64,000 nucleotides of DNA, from positions 1-64,000 of the forward strand of contig CALFAV010000070.1 of assembly GCA_937946835.1 (NCBI GenBank), given 5' to 3'. Below, piece after piece: positions 6,189 through 14,392 of the stretch. Source of the stretch: an uncultured Verrucomicrobiae bacterium (lineage in GTDB: Bacteria > Verrucomicrobiota > Verrucomicrobiia > Limisphaerales > J093). The position numbers were made by a program, and so were the translations under genes. The stretch's first letter is position 1; each line of letters begins with the position of its first letter. Under the pieces are notes generated by a model. It worked only from the letters and a program-made list of their open reading frames with translations. It was not told the origin of the DNA and did not search any database.

Positions 6189-8750
6189 ATGAAAACCGAT
6201 CCCACCCTCCCCGCGGCGCTGCCCCGCCGCGATTTCCTCAAGCTCACCGCCGCCGGCGCCGCCGCCCTTACCGGGCCGGCCGCCACCGCGGCGGACTCTT
6301 CGGCGCCCCGCGCCGCGCGCACTCGGTCGCGCGGCCGCTACACCGGCGAGTACAGCGGCGCGCGGCTCACCCGCGTGGCCTTCCCGATGGGCGGGATGGG
6401 CGCGGGCATGATCTGTCTCGAAGGCACGGGCGCGCTGTCGCACTTTTCGCTGCGGCACCAGCCGCAGGTGTTCAACGAGCCGGTCACCTTTGCCGCGATT
6501 TGCGTCAAAGGTCCCACGCCGGAGGCGACCGTGGCCCGCGTGCTCGAAGGCCCGGTGCCGGGATGGAAGCTCTTCGGCCAGCCCGGTTCGGGCAACGGCG
6601 CGGCCGGCAGCGCCTTCGGCCTGCCGCGCTGCCGCGGGGCGAAGTTCCGGGCGCGCTTCCCCTTCGGCACGGTCACGCTCGAGGACCGCGACGTGCCGCT
6701 GGGGGTGGAGATCACCGGCTGGAGTCCGTTTGAGCCGGGCGATGCGGACCACGCCAGCCTGCCGGTGTGCGCCCTCGAGTATCGGTTCACCAACCGCACC
6801 GGGCGGCCGCTCGAGGCGGTGTTCTCGTGGTCGGCCAAAAATTTCATGGCCACGGGAGGCAATCCGCAGGGGATCAAAGCCGCGCCGGGCGGCTTCCACC
6901 TCTGGGGGGCGGCCGCCAAGGACCGGGCCTGGGAGGAGGGCGCGTTCATCGCGGCGGTGGACGACCCCGCCGTGAAGGTCAACCACGCCTGGTTTCGCGG
7001 CGGTTGGTGGGACGGCCTGACGATGGCCTGGAACGACATCGCCGCGGGCCGGTGCTTCGAGCGGCCGCCGGTCAGCGAGGGCGGGCCGGCACCGGGCGCG
7101 ACGCTGTTCGTCCCCTTCACGCTCGCACCGGGCCGGTCCAAAACGATCGTGCTGCGGCTCTGCTGGTACGTGGGGGCGACCAACCTCCGCATCGGCAAGG
7201 ATGCGAAGGACGCGCCGCCGGTCGAGGGGACGTACAAGCCCTGGTACGCGGGTCGGTTCCCCAACGTCGAGGCCGTGGCGGCGTACTGGCGCGAGCACTA
7301 CGCGCGGCTGCGGGCCAACACGCAGCGCTTCAGCGATTGCCTCCACGACTCGACCCTGCCGCCGGAGGTCCTCGAGGCGGTGACCGCCAACCTCACCATC
7401 CTCAAATCGCCCACGGTCCTGCGGCAGGCCGACGGCCGGCTCTGGGCCTGGGAAGGGTGCAGTGACAACTCCGGTTGCTGCCACGGCACCTGCACGCACG
7501 TCTGGAACTACGCCCAGGCCCTTGCGCACCTGTTCCCCGCGCTGGAGCGCACGCTGCGCGAAACCGAGTTCGGCCCCTCGCAGGATGCGCGCGGCCACCA
7601 GACCTTCCGTTCCGCGCTGCCCATCCGGCCGGTCGAACCGGACTTCCACGCCGCGGCCGACGGCCAGTTGGGCGGCATCCTCAAGGTCTATCGCGACTGG
7701 CGCATCAGCGGCGACACCGAGTGGCTGCGCCGGCTCTGGCCGCGGGTGCGCCAGAGCCTCGATTACTGCATCGCCAGTTGGGACCCGGACCGGCAGGGCT
7801 GGTTGCGCGAGCCGCACCACAACACCTACGACATCGAGTTCTGGGGTCCGGACGGCATGTGCACCAGCTTTTACCTGGGCGCGCTCCGGGCCGCCGCGCT
7901 CATGGGCCGGGCGCTGGGCGAGGACGTGTCCGGTTACGAGGAATTGCTCGCCCGGGGCGTGCAGCGCCTGGAGACCGAGCTGTGGGACGGCGAGTATTTC
8001 ATCCAGAAAATCGAGTGGAAAAACCTGCGCGCCGCCGATCCGACCAAGCTGCAGAGCATGGTCGGTGGCTACTCGCCCGAGGCGCGGGAGCTGCTCGAAA
8101 AGGAAGGCCCGAAGTACCAGTACGGCACCGGGTGCCTGTCCGACGGCGTGCTGGGGTGCTGGCTGGGGTTGGTGTGCGGGGTGGGCGAGTTTGTGGACCG
8201 CGAAAAGGTCCGCAGTCACCTGCGCGCGGTGCACCGCTACAACCTCAAGCACGACCTGACGGCACACGCGAACCCGCAACGGCCGGCATACGCCTGCGGG
8301 GCCGAGGGCGGGTTGCTGCTGTGCTCCTGGCCCAAGGGCGGAAAGCTGTCGCTGCCGTTTGTGTATTCGGACGAGGTCTGGACCGGCATCGAGTACCAGG
8401 TCGCTTCGCACCTGATCCTGCTGGGCGAGGTCGAGCGGGGACTGGAGATTGTGCGGGTCTGCCGGGCGCGCTACGACGGGCGCATCCGCAATCCCTTCAA
8501 CGAGTACGAGTGCGGTCATTGGTACGCCCGCGCCATGTCCAGCTATGCCCTGCTCCAGGCGCTGAGCGGCGCGCGCTACGACGCGGTCGAGCAGGTGTTG
8601 TATCTGGCCCCGCAGCTCAAGGGCGACTTCCGCTGCTTCCTCGCCACGGCCGGCGGTTACGGCACGGTGGGCGTGCGCCGCGGCAAACCGTTCCTCGAGG
8701 TCAGGGCCGGCAGCATCCCCGTGAAGGAAATCCGCTATCAGCCGGCATAG
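6189..8750 (+). CDS. GH116 family glycoside hydrolase (non-lysosomal glucosylceramidase-like), Tat-exported
   Basis: An 853-residue protein beginning with a twin-arginine signal (PRRDFLKLTAAGAAAL), so it is probably exported folded. An N-terminal beta domain (TRVAFPMGGMGAGMICLEG, the GBA2 N-terminal type) precedes an (alpha/alpha)6 barrel. By comparison with human GBA2 and the Thermoanaerobacterium GH116 enzyme, Glu422 in AWEGCSDNSGCCHGTC is the likely nucleophile and Asp548 in HNTYDIEFWGPD the likely acid/base. GH116 enzymes are retaining beta-glucosidases, beta-xylosidases or N-acetylglucosaminidases; the specificity here is open. A TTGACA at 6113 lies upstream but lacks a convincing -10. 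Length is normal for the family and no partner gene is adjacent. Confidence 0.9.
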   Translation: MKTDPTLPAALPRRDFLKLTAAGAAALTGPAATAADSSAPRAARTRSRGRYTGEYSGARLTRVAFPMGGMGAGMICLEGTGALSHFSLRHQPQVFNEPVTFAAICVKGPTPEATVARVLEGPVPGWKLFGQPGSGNGAAGSAFGLPRCRGAKFRARFPFGTVTLEDRDVPLGVEITGWSPFEPGDADHASLPVCALEYRFTNRTGRPLEAVFSWSAKNFMATGGNPQGIKAAPGGFHLWGAAAKDRAWEEGAFIAAVDDPAVKVNHAWFRGGWWDGLTMAWNDIAAGRCFERPPVSEGGPAPGATLFVPFTLAPGRSKTIVLRLCWYVGATNLRIGKDAKDAPPVEGTYKPWYAGRFPNVEAVAAYWREHYARLRANTQRFSDCLHDSTLPPEVLEAVTANLTILKSPTVLRQADGRLWAWEGCSDNSGCCHGTCTHVWNYAQALAHLFPALERTLRETEFGPSQDARGHQTFRSALPIRPVEPDFHAAADGQLGGILKVYRDWRISGDTEWLRRLWPRVRQSLDYCIASWDPDRQGWLREPHHNTYDIEFWGPDGMCTSFYLGALRAAALMGRALGEDVSGYEELLARGVQRLETELWDGEYFIQKIEWKNLRAADPTKLQSMVGGYSPEARELLEKEGPKYQYGTGCLSDGVLGCWLGLVCGVGEFVDREKVRSHLRAVHRYNLKHDLTAHANPQRPAYACGAEGGLLLCSWPKGGKLSLPFVYSDEVWTGIEYQVASHLILLGEVERGLEIVRVCRARYDGRIRNPFNEYECGHWYARAMSSYALLQALSGARYDAVEQVLYLAPQLKGDFRCFLATAGGYGTVGVRRGKPFLEVRAGSIPVKEIRYQPA

Positions 8751-8828
8751 TCGCCCGACCGCGGTGAGGCGGGGGAAATCCGGGGTGTCGAACTGGCCAG
8801 ATTCCGGGCTGCCGGAGGCCCTCTTTTT

Positions 8829-8960
8829 GGCAGCCGGAATGGCTGCCGCGGGGCCGGAACGCAGACTTCCAACCTGCGGTGGAGCCGGGCTTCCCGTCCG
8901 GCGGCAGACGGCCTCGTAGCGCAGATTGGCAATCTGCTGTATCGCCGGCCGGCAGCCGGC
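8829..8960. repeat. Cluster of short palindromic repeats between convergent genes
   Basis: Four hairpin-forming units lie in 132 bases. GGCAGCC-GGAAT-GGCTGCC (8829-8847) is perfect. GCAGACTTCCAACCTGC (8861-8877) is imperfect. GCAGATT-GGC-AATCTGC (8921-8937) is perfect. GCCGGC-CGGCA-GCCGGC (8944-8960) completes the set. The second and third units share the GCAGAyt..AAyCTGC core, so this looks like a REP-type dispersed repeat family. It sits exactly in the gap between two convergent genes and may also terminate both transcripts. The remaining intergenic bases hold nothing else recognisable. Confidence 0.65.
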
Positions 8961-9026
8961 TTTCCATCGAAGTGCGGTTCTACCGTTACCGGGGCGCGGC
9001 GTCGGGTCGCACGACACCGGGCAAGG

Positions 9027-10166
9027 TCAGTAGCGCGGCAGGTGGGGGGCGTAGGCCTCCGCCCAGGCCAGAATGCCGCCCCGAACGCTTTTCACATGGC
9101 GGAACCCGCGTTCCTTGAGCCAGGCCACGGCTTGGAGCGAGCGCACGCCCGACTTGCAGTGCAGGTAGTAGGTGCGCTCGGGGTTCAATTCATGCACCCG
9201 CGCCGGCAGCGCGGACAGCGGCAGTTTGAGGGTGCCGTCAATCTGCGCGATCGCCCACTCGGCCGGTTCGCGCACGTCCACCACGGTGATGCCCAGAGCC
9301 GGCTCGGCCAGGGCGCGGCGCATGTCTTCGATGCTGACTTCGTCGCCATCGGCGGCCGGGCCGGTCGGGGTTTCGCAGAGCGGCGCGACCTCGCGCAGTT
9401 CGCGGATGGTGGGCTGTTGGCCGCAGACCGGACAACCGGGGTCGCGCCGGAGCCGCAGTTCTTTGAAGCGCAGATGCAGCGCGTCCACCAGCAGCAGGCG
9501 TCCCCGCAGGGAAGTGCCCCGGCCCAGGAGGAATTTGAGGGTCTCAATCGCCTGGATGCAGCCGATGAGGCCGGGCACCACGCCCAAAACCCCGGCCTCG
9601 GCGCAACTGGGCGCCGCGCCGGGCGGGGGCGGCTCGGGGTACAAACACCGGTAGCAGGGGGCGCCCAGGTGGGGGGCGAAAAAACTGGCCTGGCCCTCCC
9701 AGCGAAAGACCGCCCCGTACACGTTGGGCTTTTGGAGCAACACGCAGGCGTCGTTGGCCAGGTAACGGGCGGTGAAGTTGTCCGTGCCGTCCACCACCAC
9801 GTCGTAATCGCGGATCAGGTCCAGGGCGTTGGCGGCGGAGAAGCGCACCCGGTGCGTGACCACCTCCACGTCCGGGTTGATGCGGCGGAGGGTGTCGCGG
9901 GCGGATTCGACCTTGGGCCGGCCCAGGTCCGGGGTGCCGTGGAGGATTTGGCGCTGGAGGTTCGAGAGGTCCACCACATCGAAGTCCACCAACCCGAGGC
10001 GGCCCACGCCGGCCGCGGCCAGGTACAGGGCCACGGGCGAACCCAGGCCGCCGGCGCCCAGGCACAGCACGCGCGCGGCGCGCAGCTTGCGCTGGCCCTC
10101 CCCGCCCACCTCGGGCAGGATCAGGTGCCGCGCGTATCGCGAGAGTTCGGTGGTCGTCAAATCCAT
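9027..10166 (-). CDS. MoeB/ThiF-family adenylyltransferase fused to a rhodanese domain
   Basis: A 379-residue cytosolic protein that would adenylate and then sulfurate the C-terminus of a ubiquitin-like sulfur carrier (MoaD or ThiS type). The N-terminal E1-like domain carries the ATP loop GAGGLGSP, NLQRQILH and DGTDNF. Zinc-type Cys pairs are CYRC and CPVC. The C-terminal rhodanese (about residues 275-379) has its active-site Cys in LHCKSGVRS. This MoeZ/MoeBR architecture supports molybdopterin, thiamine or cysteine biosynthesis. ATG at 10166 is preferred over GTG at 10184 because GGAG lies seven bases upstream, one of the few clear Shine-Dalgarno sequences here. The divergent purine phosphorylase gene starts only 27 bases away. 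Confidence 0.9.
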   Translation of the reverse strand: MDLTTTELSRYARHLILPEVGGEGQRKLRAARVLCLGAGGLGSPVALYLAAAGVGRLGLVDFDVVDLSNLQRQILHGTPDLGRPKVESARDTLRRINPDVEVVTHRVRFSAANALDLIRDYDVVVDGTDNFTARYLANDACVLLQKPNVYGAVFRWEGQASFFAPHLGAPCYRCLYPEPPPPGAAPSCAEAGVLGVVPGLIGCIQAIETLKFLLGRGTSLRGRLLLVDALHLRFKELRLRRDPGCPVCGQQPTIRELREVAPLCETPTGPAADGDEVSIEDMRRALAEPALGITVVDVREPAEWAIAQIDGTLKLPLSALPARVHELNPERTYYLHCKSGVRSLQAVAWLKERGFRHVKSVRGGILAWAEAYAPHLPRY

Positions 10167-10187
10167 GAGCAACTCCGTCAACACCCC

Positions 10188-10215
10188 AGCCTAATGAAGT
10201 CCGCCCCCGACGCAA
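10188..10215 (-). promoter_or_regulatory. Promoter of the MoeB/rhodanese gene, overlapping the divergent gene's start
   Basis: Read on the minus strand: TTGCGT (10215-10210), 16-base spacer, TAGGCT (10193-10188). This predicts a leader of about 15 nt with the GGAG site before ATG 10166. The -35 lies inside the first codons of the divergent phosphorylase gene. Confidence 0.5.
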
Positions 10216-11081
10216 GACAGGGGCCGGCCAGCCGCCGAACGGGGGCCGTTCCGGGACCGCGGGAGCTGGCGGCGGCGGTGCGGTGCCTGCGGGCCGCGGG
10301 CGTGACGCCGCCCGCGCTGGCGTTGGTGTTGGGCAGCGGCTTTGGCGGGGTGAGCGCGGCGGTGGAGGCGGAGGTGATCCTGCCCTACGGGCGGATTCCC
10401 GGATTTGTCCCGCCACGGGTGCCGGGGCACGCGGGCCGCCTGGTGCTGGGGCGTCTGGGAGGAACTCCGGTCTGTTTGCTGGCCGGCCGGGCCCATTATT
10501 ACGAGGGGTATGTCCCGGAGACGATCACGTTCCCCATCCGGGTACTGGCCCGCTGGGGTGTGCGGGCGGTGATGTTAACCAATGCCGCCGGGGGCATTCA
10601 TCCCCGGTTGCGGCCGGGGGATTTCCTGGCCATCGGTGATCACCTCAATTTCGTCGGGGTCAATCCCCTGCGCGGTGCGGTGTGGCCGGGCGTGGAGCGG
10701 TTTGTGGACCTGTCGGCGGTGTACGACTCGACGCTGCTTGGGGCGTTGCGGGCGGCGGCCCGGGAAGCGGGCGTCCGGCTGCGCACCGGCGTGTACCTGG
10801 CGGTGAGCGGTCCCAGTTACGAAACGCCGGCCGAAATCCGGGCCTATGCGCGGCTGGGGGCGGACGCCGTGGGCATGAGCACTGTGTTCGAAGCCGTCGT
10901 GGCCCGACAGTGTGGTCTGCGGGTGGCAGGACTGAGCTGCATCACCAACCGCGCCGCGGGTCTGAGCAAGCGCCCCATCAGCCACGCCGAGGTGCTGGCC
11001 GTGGCGGCGCGAATTCAGGAACGCGCCACACGGCTGCTCACCGCTTTTGTGCGCCGGGTGGGTGAGGCTGGTTTGATCTGA
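10194..11081 (+). CDS. Purine nucleoside phosphorylase, class I (trimeric type)
   Basis: A 295-residue cytosolic enzyme that cleaves purine (deoxy)nucleosides with phosphate for base salvage. Visible family elements are the phosphate loop LVLGSGFGG, RAHYYEGY, TNAAGGIHP, SGPSYETPAEIR, VGMSTVFEAV and ITNRAAGLS. The Glu of SYETPAE and the Asn of ITNRAAG are the residues that recognise 6-oxopurines in mammalian-type enzymes, so guanosine/inosine use is likely. The ATG at 10194 is the only ATG before the conserved region. The first 25 or so residues are a charged extension. Its 3' end overlaps the convergent deacetylase gene by 44 bases. Confidence 0.92.
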   Translation: MKSAPDARQGPASRRTGAVPGPRELAAAVRCLRAAGVTPPALALVLGSGFGGVSAAVEAEVILPYGRIPGFVPPRVPGHAGRLVLGRLGGTPVCLLAGRAHYYEGYVPETITFPIRVLARWGVRAVMLTNAAGGIHPRLRPGDFLAIGDHLNFVGVNPLRGAVWPGVERFVDLSAVYDSTLLGALRAAAREAGVRLRTGVYLAVSGPSYETPAEIRAYARLGADAVGMSTVFEAVVARQCGLRVAGLSCITNRAAGLSKRPISHAEVLAVAARIQERATRLLTAFVRRVGEAGLI

Positions 11082-11916
11082 AGCCCCGCACCGGACGCGG
11101 AGTGCCGGCCGACAAACCGACCAAGCGGATCGCTCCGGTCCGCCACGCCGCCCGGAGGCGCAGCCACAGGTCGCGCAGCCGGCGCGACGCGTAGCGGGCG
11201 GTGAAGCGCCGCAGGGCCAGCCGGTCCGTGCCCGGCGGGTTGACGCCCGCTTGAGTGGTCACGGCGCTCTGGTACCCGGCCTCGGCCACCAGGTCGCGGA
11301 GGCGCGGGTCGAAATCCCCGTAGGGGTAGCAGAAGTCCCGCACCGGGACGCCGAATTGGTCCTCCAGTTTCTTGCGGCTGGCGGTGATTTCTTCGCGCGC
11401 CCGGTCCGGCGGCAGGTGCGTGAGCCAGGGATGGGTGCAGGTGTGCGAGCCGATCCATTGCCCGGCGGCGAGCCAGTCGCGGATTTGCGCCGCGTCCATC
11501 AACGGCTCGGCCACGCCGCCTTCGCGGGCCTGCCACTCGCTGGTGCGACCGATCAGGTTGGCCACCAGGTACTGCACCGCGCGAAAACCGGTTTCGCGCA
11601 GGAGGGGCAGGCCCAGTTCAAACACGTTCCGGCAGCCGTCATCGAAGGTGAGCACAATCCGCGCGGGTTGGGAAAGGTCCGAATCGCGCCGGGGCAGGGG
11701 AGTGGAGTGGAATCCGGCCGCCCGCAGTTCCTCGAGTTGGCGGCGGAACAGCCCGGTGGACAGGTAAAGGCCCTTGATCCGCGCACCGCGGGGTCGGGGG
11801 CCGAGACTGTGCCAGGTGAGGATGGGCAAACCGGTTTGGAACAGTTTCCGAAACGGGGCGAGGCTGGTGTAGTACGGCGGCAGTTCCACGGTTTTTGCGG
11901 GCCATGAGCCGACCAC
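11038..11916 (-). CDS. Polysaccharide deacetylase (NodB/CE4 family)
   Basis: A 292-residue metal-dependent deacetylase acting on N- or O-acetylated glycans. CE4 motifs are present: LTFDDGCRN (motif 1, base and metal Asp), SHTCTHPWL (motif 2, metal His residues) and RDFCYPYGDFD (motif 3). No clear signal peptide is seen. The GTG at 11916 gives the longest form. A TTGACA at 11932-11927 (minus strand) would place initiation near 11897, in which case the in-frame GTG at 11889 (protein starting VELPPYYTS) would be the real start. The gene ends inside the convergent phosphorylase gene. Role could be cell-wall or exopolysaccharide modification. Confidence 0.85.
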   Translation of the reverse strand: MVGSWPAKTVELPPYYTSLAPFRKLFQTGLPILTWHSLGPRPRGARIKGLYLSTGLFRRQLEELRAAGFHSTPLPRRDSDLSQPARIVLTFDDGCRNVFELGLPLLRETGFRAVQYLVANLIGRTSEWQAREGGVAEPLMDAAQIRDWLAAGQWIGSHTCTHPWLTHLPPDRAREEITASRKKLEDQFGVPVRDFCYPYGDFDPRLRDLVAEAGYQSAVTTQAGVNPPGTDRLALRRFTARYASRRLRDLWLRLRAAWRTGAIRLVGLSAGTPRPVRGFRSNQPHPPGAQKR

Positions 11917-12011
11917 CCGGCGCGGATGTCAAGCCCGGGCGGGTCCGGCGGAAGGTGATCCCGAGTGGGCCGCGAGCGCTCCTCGCGGCGCGAGGAGGTC
12001 CGGGTCTGCGC

Positions 12012-12040
12012 TGGACGCGGTGCACGGAGGGCGGAAGACT
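12012..12040 (+). promoter_or_regulatory. Leaderless-type promoter for the SafE-like gene
   Basis: TGGACG at 12012-12017, 17-base spacer, AAGACT at 12035-12040 and seven bases to the ATG at 12048. Confidence 0.45.
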
Positions 12041-12047
12041 GGGGCGG

Positions 12048-12728
12048 ATGGAGTTGTGGACGGCGTTTGTGTTGGGCCTGGCGGGCAGCGCACATTGCGC
12101 GGGCATGTGCGGGCCGCTGGCCTTGGCGCTGCCGCGCGGAGCGGGCGCGGGTTGGTGGCCGCACTTGACCGGAAGACTGGCCTACAACCTGGGCCGTGTG
12201 GGCACGTACGGGTTGTTGGGCCTGGTGTTTGGTTGGCTGGGGCGCAGTTTGGCGATGGTGGGGGTGCAACGCTGGGTGTCCATCGGGTTGGGCGCGGCGT
12301 TCTTGGTGGGGGCAGTGCTCAGCCGTGGTCCCCGGTTACCCTGGCCAAATCTCATGGCCTGGCCCGCGGTGCGGCGGTTGTTCGGCCGGTTGTTGCGCAC
12401 GCCCGGGGTCGCCGCCCTGACCTTGCTGGGCGGTTTGAACGGGTTGCTACCCTGCGGGCTGGTGTATGCGGCCGGCGCCGGCGCGGCGTTGAGCGGGGGT
12501 GTCCTGGCGGGGGTGGAGTACATGGCGGTGTTCGGCCTGGGCACGGTGCCGATGATGCTGGGATTGGCGCTGGCGGGCGGGGTGTTGCAAATGCCACTGC
12601 GCGCCCGCTTGCAGAAGGCGATTCCGGTTTGTCTGGGCTTGATGGGGGTGTGGTTGATCGTGCGCGGTCTGGGGCTGGGAATTCCTTATTTGAGCCCGGA
12701 TTTGCGCCAACCGTCGTGTTGTCATTGA
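12048..12728 (+). CDS. Sulfite exporter TauE/SafE-family (COG2836-type) membrane protein
   Basis: A 226-residue inner-membrane protein with about six hydrophobic segments. The opening GLAGSAHCAGMCGP and the central GLNGLLPCGLVY are the two half-repeat signatures of the DsbD-like COG2836 family, often linked to cytochrome oxidase copper delivery or heavy-metal handling. The name sulfite exporter is inherited from the broader family and is not evidence of function. The last residues are PSCCH, a possible metal-binding tail. The ATG at 12048 follows a -10-like box by seven bases. No cytochrome oxidase assembly gene is adjacent. Confidence 0.82.
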   Translation: MELWTAFVLGLAGSAHCAGMCGPLALALPRGAGAGWWPHLTGRLAYNLGRVGTYGLLGLVFGWLGRSLAMVGVQRWVSIGLGAAFLVGAVLSRGPRLPWPNLMAWPAVRRLFGRLLRTPGVAALTLLGGLNGLLPCGLVYAAGAGAALSGGVLAGVEYMAVFGLGTVPMMLGLALAGGVLQMPLRARLQKAIPVCLGLMGVWLIVRGLGLGIPYLSPDLRQPSCCH

Positions 12729-12752
12729 GGCGCGCGCTTGGCGGCACTCGGA

Positions 12753-12789
12753 CAAAATAAAAAGGCCCGGCCGCCGGAGCCGCCGGGCC
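12753..12789 (-). terminator. Rho-independent terminator for the secreted two-module protein gene
   Basis: GGCCCGGC (12764-12771) and GCCGGGCC (12782-12789) form a perfect 8-bp GC stem with a 10-nt loop. Read on the minus strand the stem is followed by TTTTTATTTT. It lies about 30 bases past the stop of the minus-strand gene. Confidence 0.85.
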
Positions 12790-12820
12790 GGTGGAGGACT
12801 TGAGGTACCGCTGGCCGGAG

Positions 12821-14242
12821 TCAGTTGGTCAGGCGTACGCGGAAGAAGCTCCGGGCGTTCGCGGGCACCACGGTGGTGAAGGAGGTGGTGCCTTCCTGGC
12901 CGGCGATGTTCTGGGCGAGCACGGTGGGCCAGGAGCCGAGGTTCTCGGTGGTGTCAATGGCGTAGGTTTTCCCCGCGGCGGACCGCCAAGTGAGGGTGAT
13001 TTGCCGCGTCCGGGCATCGTAGCTGAAGGATTGGATGTCCGGCCGGGGCGCGGGCTGGCCCACGTCACCGGTGTCAATGAGGCGGAAGTTGTCGTACCAG
13101 AGTGTGTGGCCGCTTTCGCCCCAGGCGCCGTTGGCGATGAACATGATGACCGGCTTGGGGTCGGTCCAGTCCGCCCAGGTGAGTTGGTCCAGCGTGATCG
13201 AGTAAGTGCGGCGGGTGTTGAAGGCCCCGGTCTGACTCCAGGGGAAGCCATCGGCCAGGGTGTGGTAGCTGGTGTTCTGCCACGTCGCCGTCCAATCCGG
13301 TCCCTGCTCGGGATAAGTGGTTTCCCACCGCAGGGTGTAGCGGGCCAGTTCATCCCGGCTGGGACGTTCTTCAGGGGGCCGGTCCAGCTTGAGGACTTCG
13401 GCCAGTTTGGTGTTGGTGAAGGGCAGGATGAAGTCCGACCCCCAGGTGCCGGCTCCGGAATAGTTGACCTGCAGGGCATGGGTGCCGTCGCTGACGCGGA
13501 TGTCGTCCGGACCGGTGGCGGTGTACTGCTCGTAGGTGGTGCGCTGGCCACCGCCCCAGCCGGTGAAGTTGGCGGCCCCGCCGATCGGGTCGTTCGGGTC
13601 CTCGAAGGATTGGAGCAGGTACACCTTGGGTTGCGCTCCCGGGGTGTAGGTGTCCACGAGTCGGATGTTGTCCACGTACAGGTCCAGGCTCGTGAAGGGG
13701 TCCTGGATGGCGTCGAAGTTTTGCGCGAAGATCAATTCCAAGGGGCCTTCCTCGGGCAGCGGGTTGATCAGATCCAGGGCGATGGACATGGTCCGCTTGC
13801 CGTTGTTCGAGTCCAACTGGTCGTAAACCCCGCCGAAACCCTGGACCTGCGAATTCATCCAGGCCGTGGTTCCGGAAGGTGGGAAGATGATGTCCCAGCG
13901 CAAAATGTAGCGGGCCAGTTCGCCGGATTGCGCAGCTTCGCGGATTTTTTGTGCCGCCTCTTCCGAGAGGGTGATTTTGAAGTCGGCGCTCCACCATTCC
14001 TGCCCGCTGAGGGTGACCTTGAGGGATTTTTCGCCGTGCGTGACGAAGGTATCGTCTGCGCCCCAGCGGGTGTACTGCTCGAGCGTTACGCCCGGCGGAT
14101 CCAGGGCCGGGCGGCCGCCCCAGTTCATGAGGCTGGCCGAGTCTATGGAATCCTCAAAGGATTCGAGGATAACCGCGTTTTCGGCGGCAGTGGCGGAGAG
14201 GCAAAGCCCTGCCAATACCGAGATGGGGATGATTTGTTTCAT
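12821..14242 (-). CDS. Secreted protein with two jelly-roll-like modules and a C-terminal FRV-type domain
   Basis: A 473-residue exported protein of unknown function. The start at 14242 gives a clean signal peptide (MKQIIPISVLAGLCLSATAA). Two homologous modules follow: residues about 22-200 start AVILESFEDS, and residues about 205-400 start YLLQSFEDPND. Each contains an EQYT segment, a LARY.LRW segment and a closing YVDNIRLVDT or WYDNFRLIDT, the pattern of carbohydrate-binding-like beta sandwiches. The last 75 residues (TWRSAAGKTYAID…SFFRVRL) resemble the ends of three other secreted proteins here. Divergent from cysI across 150 bases, with its own terminator. A sugar- or surface-binding role is inference only. 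Confidence 0.75.
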   Translation of the reverse strand: MKQIIPISVLAGLCLSATAAENAVILESFEDSIDSASLMNWGGRPALDPPGVTLEQYTRWGADDTFVTHGEKSLKVTLSGQEWWSADFKITLSEEAAQKIREAAQSGELARYILRWDIIFPPSGTTAWMNSQVQGFGGVYDQLDSNNGKRTMSIALDLINPLPEEGPLELIFAQNFDAIQDPFTSLDLYVDNIRLVDTYTPGAQPKVYLLQSFEDPNDPIGGAANFTGWGGGQRTTYEQYTATGPDDIRVSDGTHALQVNYSGAGTWGSDFILPFTNTKLAEVLKLDRPPEERPSRDELARYTLRWETTYPEQGPDWTATWQNTSYHTLADGFPWSQTGAFNTRRTYSITLDQLTWADWTDPKPVIMFIANGAWGESGHTLWYDNFRLIDTGDVGQPAPRPDIQSFSYDARTRQITLTWRSAAGKTYAIDTTENLGSWPTVLAQNIAGQEGTTSFTTVVPANARSFFRVRLTN

Positions 14243-14338
14243 GGCTTGAGTAACGATTTCGCTTAGGAAGAATCGGTCTAACCTACTGGCAGTCAAGGTG
14301 ATTTTCTCACAAAAGACTAAACGTCATATGCCAGCGAC

Positions 14339-14367
14339 TTGACAAGGAATGGGGAATTTGGGAGATT
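14339..14367 (+). promoter_or_regulatory. Probable promoter of the sulfate assimilation genes
   Basis: A consensus TTGACA at 14339-14344 with GAGATT 17 bases later (14362-14367), and the cysI ATG 25 bases beyond. The -10 is weak. A start call at the TTG of this box would place coding sequence over the promoter and is not supported. Confidence 0.45.
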
Positions 14368-14392
14368 CTTTCAAATCTTGCGCAACTTGATA

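Noticed and set aside
5736-9017. Very long minus-strand open frame (over 1,000 codons) opposite the GH116 gene
   Set aside because: It is the antisense of a well-supported GH116 gene with active-site motifs. Its translation is His/Arg/Gly-rich with no domain, as expected for an antisense frame in GC-rich DNA.
11038-11081. 44-base overlap of convergent coding ends as a sign of a frameshift
   Set aside because: Both proteins keep all family motifs. The overlap concerns only the variable C-terminal tails, so it is an ordinary convergent overlap.
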